Shown here: positions 46,114-54,110 of the stretch, piece by piece
Layout: every line of letters starts with the position of its first letter
Numbering within the stretch: position 1 is the first letter of the stretch
Assembly: GCF_008704535.1 (NCBI RefSeq)
Contig: NZ_CP023701.1
Location: forward strand, 1,798,001-1,862,000
DNA length: 64,000 nucleotides
DNA from: Streptomyces subrutilus
Lineage (GTDB): Bacteria; Actinomycetota; Actinomycetes; Streptomycetales; Streptomycetaceae
Direction: 5' to 3'
The notes under the pieces: model-generated
The model's input: the letters and a program-made list of their open reading frames with translations, nothing else
What the model was told of the DNA's origin: nothing
The model's database searches: none
Translations under genes and position numbers: made by a program

Positions 46114-47229
46114 TCAGTGTTTGCGGAGCCGGGACGAGTAGTCCTCGGGCGGCAGGAACTTCGACCACCGCTCCGGGAACTCCGACGGCATCCCGTCGTC
46201 CTCGTCGTCCTCCGACTCGCCCTCCGCCATCGCCCGCCACGCGGCGGCCCGGGCGATCAGCTGCGCCGCCTCCGCCTCCCGCACCCGTTCGTTCGCCTCG
46301 CGCGCCGCGGCCGTGGCCACGGACGGCCAGACCCGGTCGATGGCGGCGTTGACGGCCGCGCCGACCAGCACCGCGAAGGCGGAGATGCCGATCCACAGGA
46401 GGACGGCCACGGGGGCCGCCAGCGAACCGTAGATCGTCGGCCCCTCCACCGTGTTGGTCAGGTAGATCCGCAGCAGGAACGAGCCCAGCACCCACATGGC
46501 CAGGGCCACCAGCGCACCGGGCACGTCCTCGATCCACGGCGAGCGCACCGGCACCGACACGTGGTAGAGCGTGGTCAGGAAGGCGATGGACAGCACGGTC
46601 ACGGTCGGCCAGTACAGGACCGCGATCACCTCGGTGCCCCAGGGCACCAGCCGCACCACGGCGTCGGGCCCGACCACCATCAGCGGCAGCACGATCGCGC
46701 CGATCAGCAGGGCGATCACGTACAGCAGGAAGGCCAGCAGCCGCGTCTTGACGATCCCGCGGTGGCCGTCGAGCCCGTACATCACGGTGATCGTGTCGAT
46801 GAAGACGTTCACCGCGCGCGACCCGGACCACAGCGCGAAGGCGAAGCCGAGCGAGATGAGGTCGGGCCGGCCCCGGCCGGTGACGTCGTCCAGCAGCGGG
46901 CGGGCGATGTCGTTCACGCCCCGGTCGGACAGGACGGTGCCGACCGCGCGCAGGATGTTCTCCTCGATGCTGAGGACGGTCTTGGTGTCCGTCCAGCCGT
47001 CCACGTAGCCGAGGAGCCCGAGCAGGCCGAGGAAGAGCGGGGGCAGCGAGAGGAGCGTGAAGAACGCCGCCTCGGCCGCGAGTCCGAGGATGCGGTACTC
47101 GATGCACGAGTTGACGGTGTCCTTCAGCAGCAGCCAGCCCATCTTCCGCTTGGAGACGTTGCGGTAGAGGGCGCGGGCCCGGTGGAGCCGTCCTGGGATC
47201 CGCTCGGGTGTTTCTTTTGCTGGCTGCAC
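46114..47229 (-). CDS. YihY/BrkB family inner-membrane protein
   Basis: A 371-residue membrane protein with about six transmembrane segments. The family signature is visible in YRILGLAAEAAFFTLLSLPPLFLGLLG, FAFALWSGSRAVNVFIDTITVMYG and AAPVAVLLWIGISAFAVLVGAAVNAAID. The C-terminus is a charged cytoplasmic tail (EGESEDDEDDG). The family was once called ribonuclease BN by mistake; its function is unknown. It is divergent from the AidB-like dehydrogenase with only 17 bases between start codons. Confidence 0.92.
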   Translation of the reverse strand: MQPAKETPERIPGRLHRARALYRNVSKRKMGWLLLKDTVNSCIEYRILGLAAEAAFFTLLSLPPLFLGLLGLLGYVDGWTDTKTVLSIEENILRAVGTVLSDRGVNDIARPLLDDVTGRGRPDLISLGFAFALWSGSRAVNVFIDTITVMYGLDGHRGIVKTRLLAFLLYVIALLIGAIVLPLMVVGPDAVVRLVPWGTEVIAVLYWPTVTVLSIAFLTTLYHVSVPVRSPWIEDVPGALVALAMWVLGSFLLRIYLTNTVEGPTIYGSLAAPVAVLLWIGISAFAVLVGAAVNAAIDRVWPSVATAAAREANERVREAEAAQLIARAAAWRAMAEGESEDDEDDGMPSEFPERWSKFLPPEDYSSRLRKH

Positions 47230-47246
47230 GTCCTTACGGTATCCGC

Positions 47247-48890
47247 ATGGCAGCCACGACCCACACAGTCAGCAACCAGGCCCCGCCCCTGGTGGGCTAC
47301 GACGTCTACGGCGGCGATCGCGCCCTCACCGAGGGAGTGGAGCGCCACCTCGCCTCCGCCGGTCCCGAACTCCTCGACGGCGTACGGGAGGAACTCACGG
47401 CCCTCGGGCGCGCCGCGGGCTCCGCGCAGGCCCTGGAATGGGGCGCGCAGGCGAACGCGAACCCGCCCGTGCTGCGGACCCACGACCGGTACGGCAACCG
47501 GATCGACGAGGTGGACTTCCATCCGGCCTGGCACCGGCTGCTGGGGCACGCGGTGACCTCGGGGCTGACGGACGCCTGGGGCCGCCCGGCCGGGCACCTG
47601 CGCCGGGCCGCCGGGTTCTTCGTGTGGTCGCAGGCCGAGGCGGGGCACGGCTGCCCGGTCTCGATGACGCACGCGGCCGTGCCCGCGCTGCGGGCCGACC
47701 CGGAGCTGGCGGCGGAGTGGGAGCCGCGGCTGACCTCGCACGTGTACGAGCAGGGGCTGCGGCCGGCCGGGGAGAAGGCCGGCGTCCTGTTCGGGATGGG
47801 GATGACCGAGAAGCAGGGCGGCAGCGACGTACGGGCCAACACGACGGCGGCGGTGCCGCTGGACGCGTCCGGGGAGTACCTGCTGACCGGGCACAAGTGG
47901 TTCTGTTCGGCGCCGATGTGCGACGGGTTCCTGGTGCTGGCGCAGGCGCCCGGCGGGCTGACCTGCTTCCTGGTGCCGCGGGTGCTGCCGGACGGCACGC
48001 GCAACGTCTTCGCGGTCCAGCGGCTGAAGGACAAGCTGGGCAACCGGTCGAACGCGTCCGGCGAGGTCGAGTTCGACGGGACCTGGGCGCGGCGGGTGGG
48101 CGAGGAGGGCCGCGGGGTCCGGACGATCATCGAGATGGTCGCGGCGACCCGGCTGGACTGCGTGATCGGGTCGGCGTCGCTGATGCGGCAGGGGCTGACC
48201 CAGGCCGTCCACCACGCGGAGCACCGCTCTGCTTTCGGAGCACGGCTCATCGACCAGCCGCTGATGCGCAACGTCCTCGCCGACCTCGCCCTGGAGTCGG
48301 AGGCGGCCACCACCCTGACGCTGCGCCTGGCCGCCGCGTACGACGCCGACACGGACGAGGAGCGGGCGTTCCTGCGCCTCGCGGTGCCCGCCGCCAAGTA
48401 CTGGGTGACCAAGCGCTGCACGCCGATGGTGGCGGAGGCGTTGGAGTGCCTGGGCGGCAACGGCTACGTCGAGGAGTCCGGGCTGCCCCGGCTGCTGCGC
48501 GAGTCCCCGCTGAACTCCATCTGGGAGGGGTCCGGCAACGTACAGGCCCTGGACGTCCTGCGCGCCCTCCAGCGGGAGCCCCAGGCACTGGACGCCTTCC
48601 TGCGGGAGGTCGGCCGGGCCCGGGGCGCCGACCACCGGCTGGACGCCGCCACCAAGGGGCTGCTGACGGAGCTCGCCGACCTGGAGGGCATCGAGGCCCG
48701 CGCCCGGCGGGTGGTGGAGCGCATGGCGCTGGTGCTCCAGGGCTCGCTGCTGGTGCGCTGGGCTCCGCCGGCGGTCGCGGACGCGTTCTGCGCCTCGCGG
48801 CTGGGCGGCGACTGGGGCGCGGCCTTCGGCACGCTCCCGCACAGCCTGGACCTGGGCGCGGTCGTGGCACGGTCCCGGATCGCGGGCTGA
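47247..48890 (+). CDS. Acyl-CoA dehydrogenase family protein, AidB-like
   Basis: A 547-residue flavoprotein resembling AidB of the alkylation response. FAD-binding segments FGMGMTEKQGGSDVRANTT and HKWFCSAPMCDGFLVLAQ are clear, as are HRSAFGARLIDQPLMRNVLADLALE and LECLGGNGYVEESGLPRLLRESPLNSIWEGSGNV, which carry the AidB-type arginine/glutamate region. The extended C-terminal domain and length fit AidB rather than short acyl-CoA dehydrogenases. The ATG at 47247 lies close to the YihY start and may be leaderless. Substrate unknown. Confidence 0.88.
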   Translation: MAATTHTVSNQAPPLVGYDVYGGDRALTEGVERHLASAGPELLDGVREELTALGRAAGSAQALEWGAQANANPPVLRTHDRYGNRIDEVDFHPAWHRLLGHAVTSGLTDAWGRPAGHLRRAAGFFVWSQAEAGHGCPVSMTHAAVPALRADPELAAEWEPRLTSHVYEQGLRPAGEKAGVLFGMGMTEKQGGSDVRANTTAAVPLDASGEYLLTGHKWFCSAPMCDGFLVLAQAPGGLTCFLVPRVLPDGTRNVFAVQRLKDKLGNRSNASGEVEFDGTWARRVGEEGRGVRTIIEMVAATRLDCVIGSASLMRQGLTQAVHHAEHRSAFGARLIDQPLMRNVLADLALESEAATTLTLRLAAAYDADTDEERAFLRLAVPAAKYWVTKRCTPMVAEALECLGGNGYVEESGLPRLLRESPLNSIWEGSGNVQALDVLRALQREPQALDAFLREVGRARGADHRLDAATKGLLTELADLEGIEARARRVVERMALVLQGSLLVRWAPPAVADAFCASRLGGDWGAAFGTLPHSLDLGAVVARSRIAG

Positions 48891-48959
48891 ACCCGCACCG
48901 GCCGGGGCGGGCCGGGCGGCACTGGTCGGGACGGGTCCCGGCGTGATTCCCTGACCTGC

Positions 48960-49523
48960 ATGAATACCATCACACTGACCACCTGGTCCCTGGAAATGAC
49001 CTCGCCCGGGGGCCTGGTCCCGGCGGCCGTGCCCGGCCCGGAGATCACCGTGGCCCGGGCGGAGGTCCCCTCGCCCGAGTTCAGCCGCTTCCTGTACGCC
49101 TCGGTGGGCGGTGACATCCACTGGACGGACCGGCTGGCGCTGACCCGGGAGCAGTGGGTGGAGCAGCTGGCGCGGCCCGGGGTGGAGACCTGGGTCGCGT
49201 ACGACCGGGGCACTCCGGCCGGCTACGTCGAGCTCGACCCGCAGGCGGACGGCGTGGTGGAGATCGTGTACTTCGGACTGCTGCCGGACTTCCGCGGCCG
49301 CCGCATCGGCGGGCACCTGCTGTCGGTGGGCACGGCGCGGGCGTGGGACCTGGCGTCCCGCTGGCCGGACCGGGAGCCGACCCGGCGGGTCTGGCTGCAC
49401 ACCTGCAGCCAGGACGGGCCCACGGCGATGGCCAACTACGAGCGCCGCGGCTTCAAGGTCTTCGCGACGGAAACGGAATCCAAGGAGGAGACCGCCACGC
49501 CCGGCCCCTGGCCCGGCGCCTGA
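48960..49523 (+). CDS. GNAT family N-acetyltransferase
   Basis: A 187-residue acetyltransferase. The acetyl-CoA binding A motif is IVYFGLLPDFRGRRIGGHLLSVG near residue 100, followed by ARAWDL and the B motif QDGPTAMANYERRGFKVF. Substrate is unknown. It lies 69 bases after the AidB-like gene and ends before a strong hairpin, so it may be cotranscribed with that gene. Confidence 0.88.
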   Translation: MNTITLTTWSLEMTSPGGLVPAAVPGPEITVARAEVPSPEFSRFLYASVGGDIHWTDRLALTREQWVEQLARPGVETWVAYDRGTPAGYVELDPQADGVVEIVYFGLLPDFRGRRIGGHLLSVGTARAWDLASRWPDREPTRRVWLHTCSQDGPTAMANYERRGFKVFATETESKEETATPGPWPGA

Positions 49524-49539
49524 CCCGGCCCGACGCGCC

Positions 49540-49559
49540 CCCGCCCCCACCGGGGCGGG
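49540..49559 (+). terminator. Terminator hairpin after the GNAT gene
   Basis: CCCGCCCC-CACC-GGGGCGGG forms a perfect eight-pair stem 16 bases beyond the stop, separating the GNAT gene from the sulfur operon. Confidence 0.65.
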
Positions 49560-49602
49560 CGGCGCCGGTGCCCCGGTCCGGCCCGCCGGCGCGCACCGGA
49601 AG

Positions 49603-49646
49603 GTGACCCCGGTCACGCCGTCTCGCGATACGGGACGACTTCGTCC
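49603..49646. promoter_or_regulatory. Two palindromes ahead of the sulfur operon
   Basis: GTGACCCCGGTCAC (49603-49616) is a perfect 6-2-6 palindrome fitting the streptomycete Crp pattern GTG(N)6GNCAC. GGACGACTTCGTCC (49633-49646) is a second perfect 6-2-6 palindrome. Both lie in the presumed promoter region before the leader ORF; the proteins that bind are not known. Confidence 0.45.
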
Positions 49647-49719
49647 GCATCATGGACAGTAGTGGACTCCTCCAATCGGCACATGACACGCTTCCGCCAT
49701 GAATGGAGCTGGAATTGCC

Positions 49720-49782
49720 TTGGTGAGTCGGCGGCACGTCGACCTCGGCCGCATGTCCAGCGCCATCTGTCCGGCGAGCTGA
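49720..49782 (+). CDS. Short leader peptide ahead of the sulfur operon
   Basis: A 20-residue ORF reads LVSRRHVDLGRMSSAICPAS (initiator read as Met). It matches the small actinomycete putative leader peptides whose core is SRRHVDL..M/V.SA.C and which precede sulfur genes. The single cysteine sits near the end (TGT codon), where ribosome stalling at low cysteinyl-tRNA could affect downstream expression. GGAA lies five bases before the TTG; a GTG at 49723 and an ATG at 49699 are in-frame alternatives. The sulfite reductase start follows 223 bases later. Confidence 0.75.
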   Translation: MVSRRHVDLGRMSSAICPAS

Positions 49783-50005
49783 CGGAACCAGCCACCGCCG
49801 CACATCGCCGCGTACCCGGCACCGCCGCCGTGGAGCCGTCGATCACCGCAGCCCCCTGAAGGCCGAACACCGCCCTGCCCGCCGGCCACCCCGGCAACGG
49901 CGCGGCACCCGGCCGTACCCGCTCAGCGGCGTTGAAATGTGGCAGGGGCGCGCCGCCTCCCCCGCCCTGCCCCCGCCCAGAGCCGCCCGAGAAGGACGTA
50001 CCGCC

Positions 50006-51715
50006 ATGGCCGCCACCCCCGAAACGCCCGCAGCAGCAGCTCCCGCAGCCGCCGCGCGCCGCAAGACCGGCCGCCACCGCGGCGAGGGTCAGTGGGCCGT
50101 CGGACACCACACCCCCCTCAACGGCAACGAGCAGTTCAAGAAGGACGACGACGGTCTCAACGTGCGGACACGCATCGAGACGATCTACTCCAAGGCCGGC
50201 TTCGACTCGATCGACCCCAACGACCTGCGCGGCCGCATGCGCTGGTGGGGCCTCTACACGCAGCGCAAGCCCGGGATCGACGGCGGCAAGACCGCGATCC
50301 TGGAGCCGGAGGAGCTGGACGACAAGTACTTCATGCTGCGCGTGCGCATCGACGGCGGCCGGCTGACCACCGGGCAGCTGCGCGTCATCGGCGAGATCTC
50401 CGAGGAGTTCGCGCGCGGCACCGCCGACCTCACCGACCGCCAGAACGTGCAGTACCACTGGATCCGGATCGAGGACGTCCCGGAGATCTGGCGCCGGCTG
50501 GAGGCCGTCGGCCTGTCCACCACCGAGGCCTGCGGTGACACGCCCCGCGTCATCCTCGGTTCGCCCGTCGCCGGCATCGCGCAGGACGAGATCATCGACG
50601 GCACGCCCGCCATCGACGAGATCTACCGCCGCATCGTCGGCAACCCGGACTTCTCCAACCTGCCCCGCAAGTTCAAGTCCGCGATCTCCGGCTCGCCGCT
50701 GCTCGACGTGGCGCACGAGATCAACGACATCGCCTTCGTCGGCGTGCACCACCCCGAGCACGGCCCCGGCTTCGACGTCTGGGTCGGCGGCGGCCTCTCC
50801 ACCAACCCCAAGCTGGGTGTGCGCCTGGGCACCTGGGTCTCGCTCGACGAGGTCCCGGACGTCTACGAGGGCGTCATCTCGATCTTCCGCGACTACGGCT
50901 ACCGACGGCTGCGCACCCGCGCCCGCCTGAAGTTCCTCGTCGCCGACTGGGGCGCGGCCAAGTTCCGCCAGGTGCTGGAGGACGACTACCTGAAGCGCCG
51001 GCTCACCGACGGTCCGGCGCCCGAACAGCCCTCGGGGCAGTGGCGCGACCACGTCGGCGTGCACCGGCAGCAGGACGGCCGGTTCTACGTCGGCTTCGCG
51101 CCCCGCGTGGGCCGCGTCGACGGCGCCACCCTGACGAAGATCGCGGACGTGGCCGAGCGGCACGGCTCCGGCCGGCTGCGCACCACCGCCGAGCAGAAGA
51201 TGATCGTGCTCGACATCGAGGCGGACCGGGTCGACTCGGTCGTGGCCGCGCTGGAGGCCCTGGACCTGCGGGTCTCGCCCTCCCCGTTCCGCCGCGGCAC
51301 GATGGCCTGCACCGGCATCGAGTTCTGCAAGCTGGCCATCGTCGAGACCAAGGCGCGCGGCGCCTCGCTCATCGACGAACTGGAGCGCCGCCTGCCGGAG
51401 TTCGCCGAACCGCTCACCATCAACATCAACGGCTGCCCCAACGCCTGCGCCCGCATCCAGGTCGCGGACATCGGCCTCAAGGGCCAGCTGGTCCTGGACG
51501 AGAACGGCGACCAGGTGGAGGGCTACCAGGTCCACCTGGGCGGCGCCCTCGGCCTGGAGGCCGGCTTCGGCCGCAAGGTCCGCGGCCTCAAGGTCACCTC
51601 CGCCGGTCTGCCCGACTACGTCGAGCGCGTCGTCACGCGCTTCCAGGAGCAGCGCGAGGACGGCGAGCGCTTCGCCGCCTGGGTGACCCGCGCCGGGGAC
51701 GAGGACCTGTCGTGA
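50006..51715 (+). CDS. Ferredoxin-type sulfite (nitrite/sulfite) reductase
   Basis: A 569-residue siroheme/4Fe-4S enzyme that reduces sulfite to sulfide. The cluster ligands are in CTGIEFC and NGCPNAC, the classical C-x5-C...C-x3-C arrangement. TDRQNVQYHWIRIEDVPEIW and GSPVAG are other family segments. WGLYTQ and TTEACGD provide the Tyr and Cys that form a covalent crosslink in the mycobacterial enzyme. The single-chain type and sulfur-gene context favour sulfite over nitrite. The ATG at 50006 has GAAGGA nine bases upstream. It overlaps the next gene as GTGA. Close to SirA/NirA; no symbol is forced. Confidence 0.93.
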   Translation: MAATPETPAAAAPAAAARRKTGRHRGEGQWAVGHHTPLNGNEQFKKDDDGLNVRTRIETIYSKAGFDSIDPNDLRGRMRWWGLYTQRKPGIDGGKTAILEPEELDDKYFMLRVRIDGGRLTTGQLRVIGEISEEFARGTADLTDRQNVQYHWIRIEDVPEIWRRLEAVGLSTTEACGDTPRVILGSPVAGIAQDEIIDGTPAIDEIYRRIVGNPDFSNLPRKFKSAISGSPLLDVAHEINDIAFVGVHHPEHGPGFDVWVGGGLSTNPKLGVRLGTWVSLDEVPDVYEGVISIFRDYGYRRLRTRARLKFLVADWGAAKFRQVLEDDYLKRRLTDGPAPEQPSGQWRDHVGVHRQQDGRFYVGFAPRVGRVDGATLTKIADVAERHGSGRLRTTAEQKMIVLDIEADRVDSVVAALEALDLRVSPSPFRRGTMACTGIEFCKLAIVETKARGASLIDELERRLPEFAEPLTININGCPNACARIQVADIGLKGQLVLDENGDQVEGYQVHLGGALGLEAGFGRKVRGLKVTSAGLPDYVERVVTRFQEQREDGERFAAWVTRAGDEDLS

Positions 51716-51891
51716 GCGAGCGCGCGGCACCGTTCTACTGCCCCTACTGCGGCGACGAGGACCTGTTCCCGCACGAGACGGGCCACGGCGCCTGGGAGTG
51801 CCGGGCCTGCAACCGCGCCTTCCAGCTGAAGTACCTCGGGCTGCTGTCCCGGGGCGTCCGGTCCGACACGGGTGGAGGGGACGGCATATGA
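51712..51891 (+). CDS. Small zinc-ribbon protein between sulfite reductase and APS reductase
   Basis: A 59-residue protein with four cysteines in CPYC (Cys10, Cys13) and CRAC (Cys30, Cys33), 16 residues apart, as in a zinc ribbon or rubredoxin-like knuckle. GTG overlaps the reductase stop by four bases, and its own stop overlaps the APS reductase start (ATGA). Such double coupling suggests a fixed stoichiometric role with these enzymes, e.g. assembly, metal delivery or electron transfer. No function is established to my knowledge. Too short to be found by size-limited annotation, but codon use is typical of the neighbours. Confidence 0.85.
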   Translation: MSERAAPFYCPYCGDEDLFPHETGHGAWECRACNRAFQLKYLGLLSRGVRSDTGGGDGI

Positions 51892-52589
51892 CGGCGCTTC
51901 GGGAGAAGGGCGACCTGAGGTCGCTGGCCGAGCGGGCGGGCCGGGACCTGGAGGACGCCTCCGCACAGGAGATCCTGGCCTGGGCGGCCGAGACCTTCGG
52001 CGCGCGGTTCGCCGTCACCTCCTCCATGGAGGACGCGGTCGTGGCCCACCTCGCCTCCCGGGTCCGCCCCGGCGTGGACGTGGTCTTCCTCGACACGGGC
52101 TACCACTTCGAGGAGACCATCGGCACCCGCGACGCGGTCGAGGCCGTGATGGACGTCAACGTCATCACCCTCACCCCGCGCCGCACCGTCGCCGAGCAGG
52201 ACGCCGAGCACGGCCCGAGGTTGCACGACCGCGACCCCGACCTGTGCTGCGCCCTGCGCAAGGTCGCGCCGCTGGAAGAGGGCCTGACCGCGTACGACGC
52301 CTGGGCGACGGGCCTGCGCCGCGACGAGTCCCCGACCCGGGCGAACACCCCGGTGGTCGGCTGGGACGAGAAGCGCCGGAAGGTCAAGGTCTCGCCGATC
52401 GCCCGCTGGACGCAGGACGACGTCGACGCCTACGTGGCCGAGCACGGCGTGCTCACCAACCCCCTGCTCACGGACGGCTACGCCTCCGTCGGCTGCGCCC
52501 CCTGCACCCGCCGCGTCGCGGCGGGCGAGGACGCGCGCGCCGGCCGCTGGGCCGGGCTGGGCAAGACCGAGTGCGGACTGCACGGCTGA
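51888..52589 (+). CDS. cysH: Adenylylsulfate (APS) reductase, 4Fe-4S type
   Basis: A 233-residue enzyme that reduces adenylyl sulfate to sulfite with thioredoxin. The cluster-binding pairs are in DLCCALRK and GCAPCTRR, which mark APS reductases; PAPS reductases lack them. The catalytic cysteine is in the C-terminal TECGLHG. The PP-loop SSMEDAVVAHL and VFLDTGYHFEET bind the nucleotide. The ATG at 51888 overlaps the preceding stop. A gene for APS kinase follows in the same operon although this reductase should use APS itself. Confidence 0.93.
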   Translation: MTALREKGDLRSLAERAGRDLEDASAQEILAWAAETFGARFAVTSSMEDAVVAHLASRVRPGVDVVFLDTGYHFEETIGTRDAVEAVMDVNVITLTPRRTVAEQDAEHGPRLHDRDPDLCCALRKVAPLEEGLTAYDAWATGLRRDESPTRANTPVVGWDEKRRKVKVSPIARWTQDDVDAYVAEHGVLTNPLLTDGYASVGCAPCTRRVAAGEDARAGRWAGLGKTECGLHG

Positions 52590-52624
52590 TGACCGGACGC
52601 ACGGAACCTACGGAGACGGAACAG

Positions 52625-53170
52625 ATGAGCGTGAGCGACCAGGGCGCCACCGTGTGGCTGACCGGGCTGCCGAGCGCGGGCAAGACCACCATCGCCCGTG
52701 CGCTGGCCGAACGGCTGCGCGCGGAGGGCCACCGGGTGGAGGTCCTCGACGGCGACGAGATCCGCGAGTTCCTCTCCGCCGGCCTCGGCTTCGGCCGCGA
52801 GGACCGGCACACCAACGTGCAGCGGATCGGCTTCGTCGCCGAACTGCTCGCGAGCAACGGGGTCAAGGCGCTCGTTCCGGTGATCGCGCCGTTCGCCGAC
52901 AGCCGCGAGGCCGTCCGCAAGCGGCACGCCGCCGAGGGCACCGCGTACCTGGAGGTCCACGTGGCCACCCCGGTCGAGGTGTGCTCCGAGCGCGACGTGA
53001 AGGGCCTGTACGCCAAGCAGGCGGCGGGCGAGATCTCCGGTCTGACCGGGGTCGACGACCCGTACGAGGCGCCGGAGTCGCCGGACCTCCGTATCGAGTC
53101 GCACACGCAGACCGTGCGGGAGTCGGCCTCGGCCCTGTACGCGCTGCTCACCGAGAGGGGTCTGGCATGA
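52625..53170 (+). CDS. cysC: Adenylylsulfate kinase
   Basis: A 181-residue kinase that phosphorylates APS to PAPS. The P-loop is WLTGLPSAGKTTIARAL, followed by VLDGDEIREFLSAGLGFGREDRHTNVQRIGFVAEL, the APS-binding stretch, and KGLYAKQAAGEISGLTGVDDPYEAP. The ATG at 52625 is chosen because GGAG lies nine bases upstream and the domain begins right away; an ATG at 52589 coupled to the cysH stop is also possible. The stop overlaps the cysD start as ATGA. Confidence 0.93.
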   Translation: MSVSDQGATVWLTGLPSAGKTTIARALAERLRAEGHRVEVLDGDEIREFLSAGLGFGREDRHTNVQRIGFVAELLASNGVKALVPVIAPFADSREAVRKRHAAEGTAYLEVHVATPVEVCSERDVKGLYAKQAAGEISGLTGVDDPYEAPESPDLRIESHTQTVRESASALYALLTERGLA

Positions 53171-54108
53171 CCACGGCCGCACACCTGCACGCCGATTCCG
53201 GCTCCGACGCCCCCTACGCGCTGTCGCACCTCGACGCCCTCGAATCCGAGGCGGTGCACATCTTCCGCGAGGTGGCCGGCGAGTTCGAGAAGCCGGTGGT
53301 GCTCTTCTCCGGCGGCAAGGACTCCATCGTCATGCTGCACCTGGCGCTGAAGGCGTTCGCGCCGGCGCCGGTGCCGTTCACGCTGCTGCACGTCGACACG
53401 GGCCACAACTTCCCCGAGGTGCTGGAGTACCGCGACCGCACCGTCGAGCGGCACGGCCTGCGCCTGCACGTGGCGTCGGTGCAGGACTACATCGACGCGG
53501 GCAAGCTGCGCGAGCGCCCCGACGGCACCCGCAACCCGCTGCAGACCCTCCCGCTCACCGAGGCCATCCAGCGGCTGAAGTTCGACGCCGTCTTCGGCGG
53601 CGGCCGCCGCGACGAGGAGAAGGCCCGCGCCAAGGAGCGCGTCTTCTCCCTGCGCGACGAGTTCTCCCAGTGGGACCCGCGCCGCCAGCGCCCCGAGCTG
53701 TGGCAGCTGTACAACGGCCGGCACGCCCCCGGCGAGCACGTGCGCGTCTTCCCGCTCTCCAACTGGACCGAGCTGGACGTCTGGCAGTACATCGCCCGCG
53801 AGGGCATCGAGCTGCCGGAGATCTACTTCGCCCACGAGCGCGAGGTCTTCTCCCGCAACGGGATGTGGCTCACGGCCGGCGCATGGGGCGGTGCGAAGGA
53901 GGGCGAGACGACCGAGACCCGCCTCATCCGCTACCGCACCGTCGGCGACATGTCCTGCACCGGCGCCGTCGACTCCGACGCCGCGACCCTGGACGCGGTG
54001 ATCGCCGAGATCGCCGTCTCCCGCCTCACCGAGCGGGGCGCGACCCGCGCCGACGACAAGATGTCCGAGGCCGCGATGGAAGACCGCAAGCGCGAAGGGT
54101 ACTTCTAA
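53167..54108 (+). CDS. cysD: Sulfate adenylyltransferase subunit 2
   Basis: A 313-residue catalytic subunit of ATP sulfurylase, an N-type ATP pyrophosphatase. VVLFSGGKDSIVMLHLALKAF is the PP-loop, LLHVDTGHNFPEVLEYRD follows, and FDAVFGGGRRDEEKARAKERVFS is the family hallmark. It forms a complex with CysN, whose GTPase activity drives APS formation. It is coupled upstream to cysC and is two bases from cysN. Confidence 0.96.
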   Translation: MTTAAHLHADSGSDAPYALSHLDALESEAVHIFREVAGEFEKPVVLFSGGKDSIVMLHLALKAFAPAPVPFTLLHVDTGHNFPEVLEYRDRTVERHGLRLHVASVQDYIDAGKLRERPDGTRNPLQTLPLTEAIQRLKFDAVFGGGRRDEEKARAKERVFSLRDEFSQWDPRRQRPELWQLYNGRHAPGEHVRVFPLSNWTELDVWQYIAREGIELPEIYFAHEREVFSRNGMWLTAGAWGGAKEGETTETRLIRYRTVGDMSCTGAVDSDAATLDAVIAEIAVSRLTERGATRADDKMSEAAMEDRKREGYF

Positions 54109-54110
54109 CC

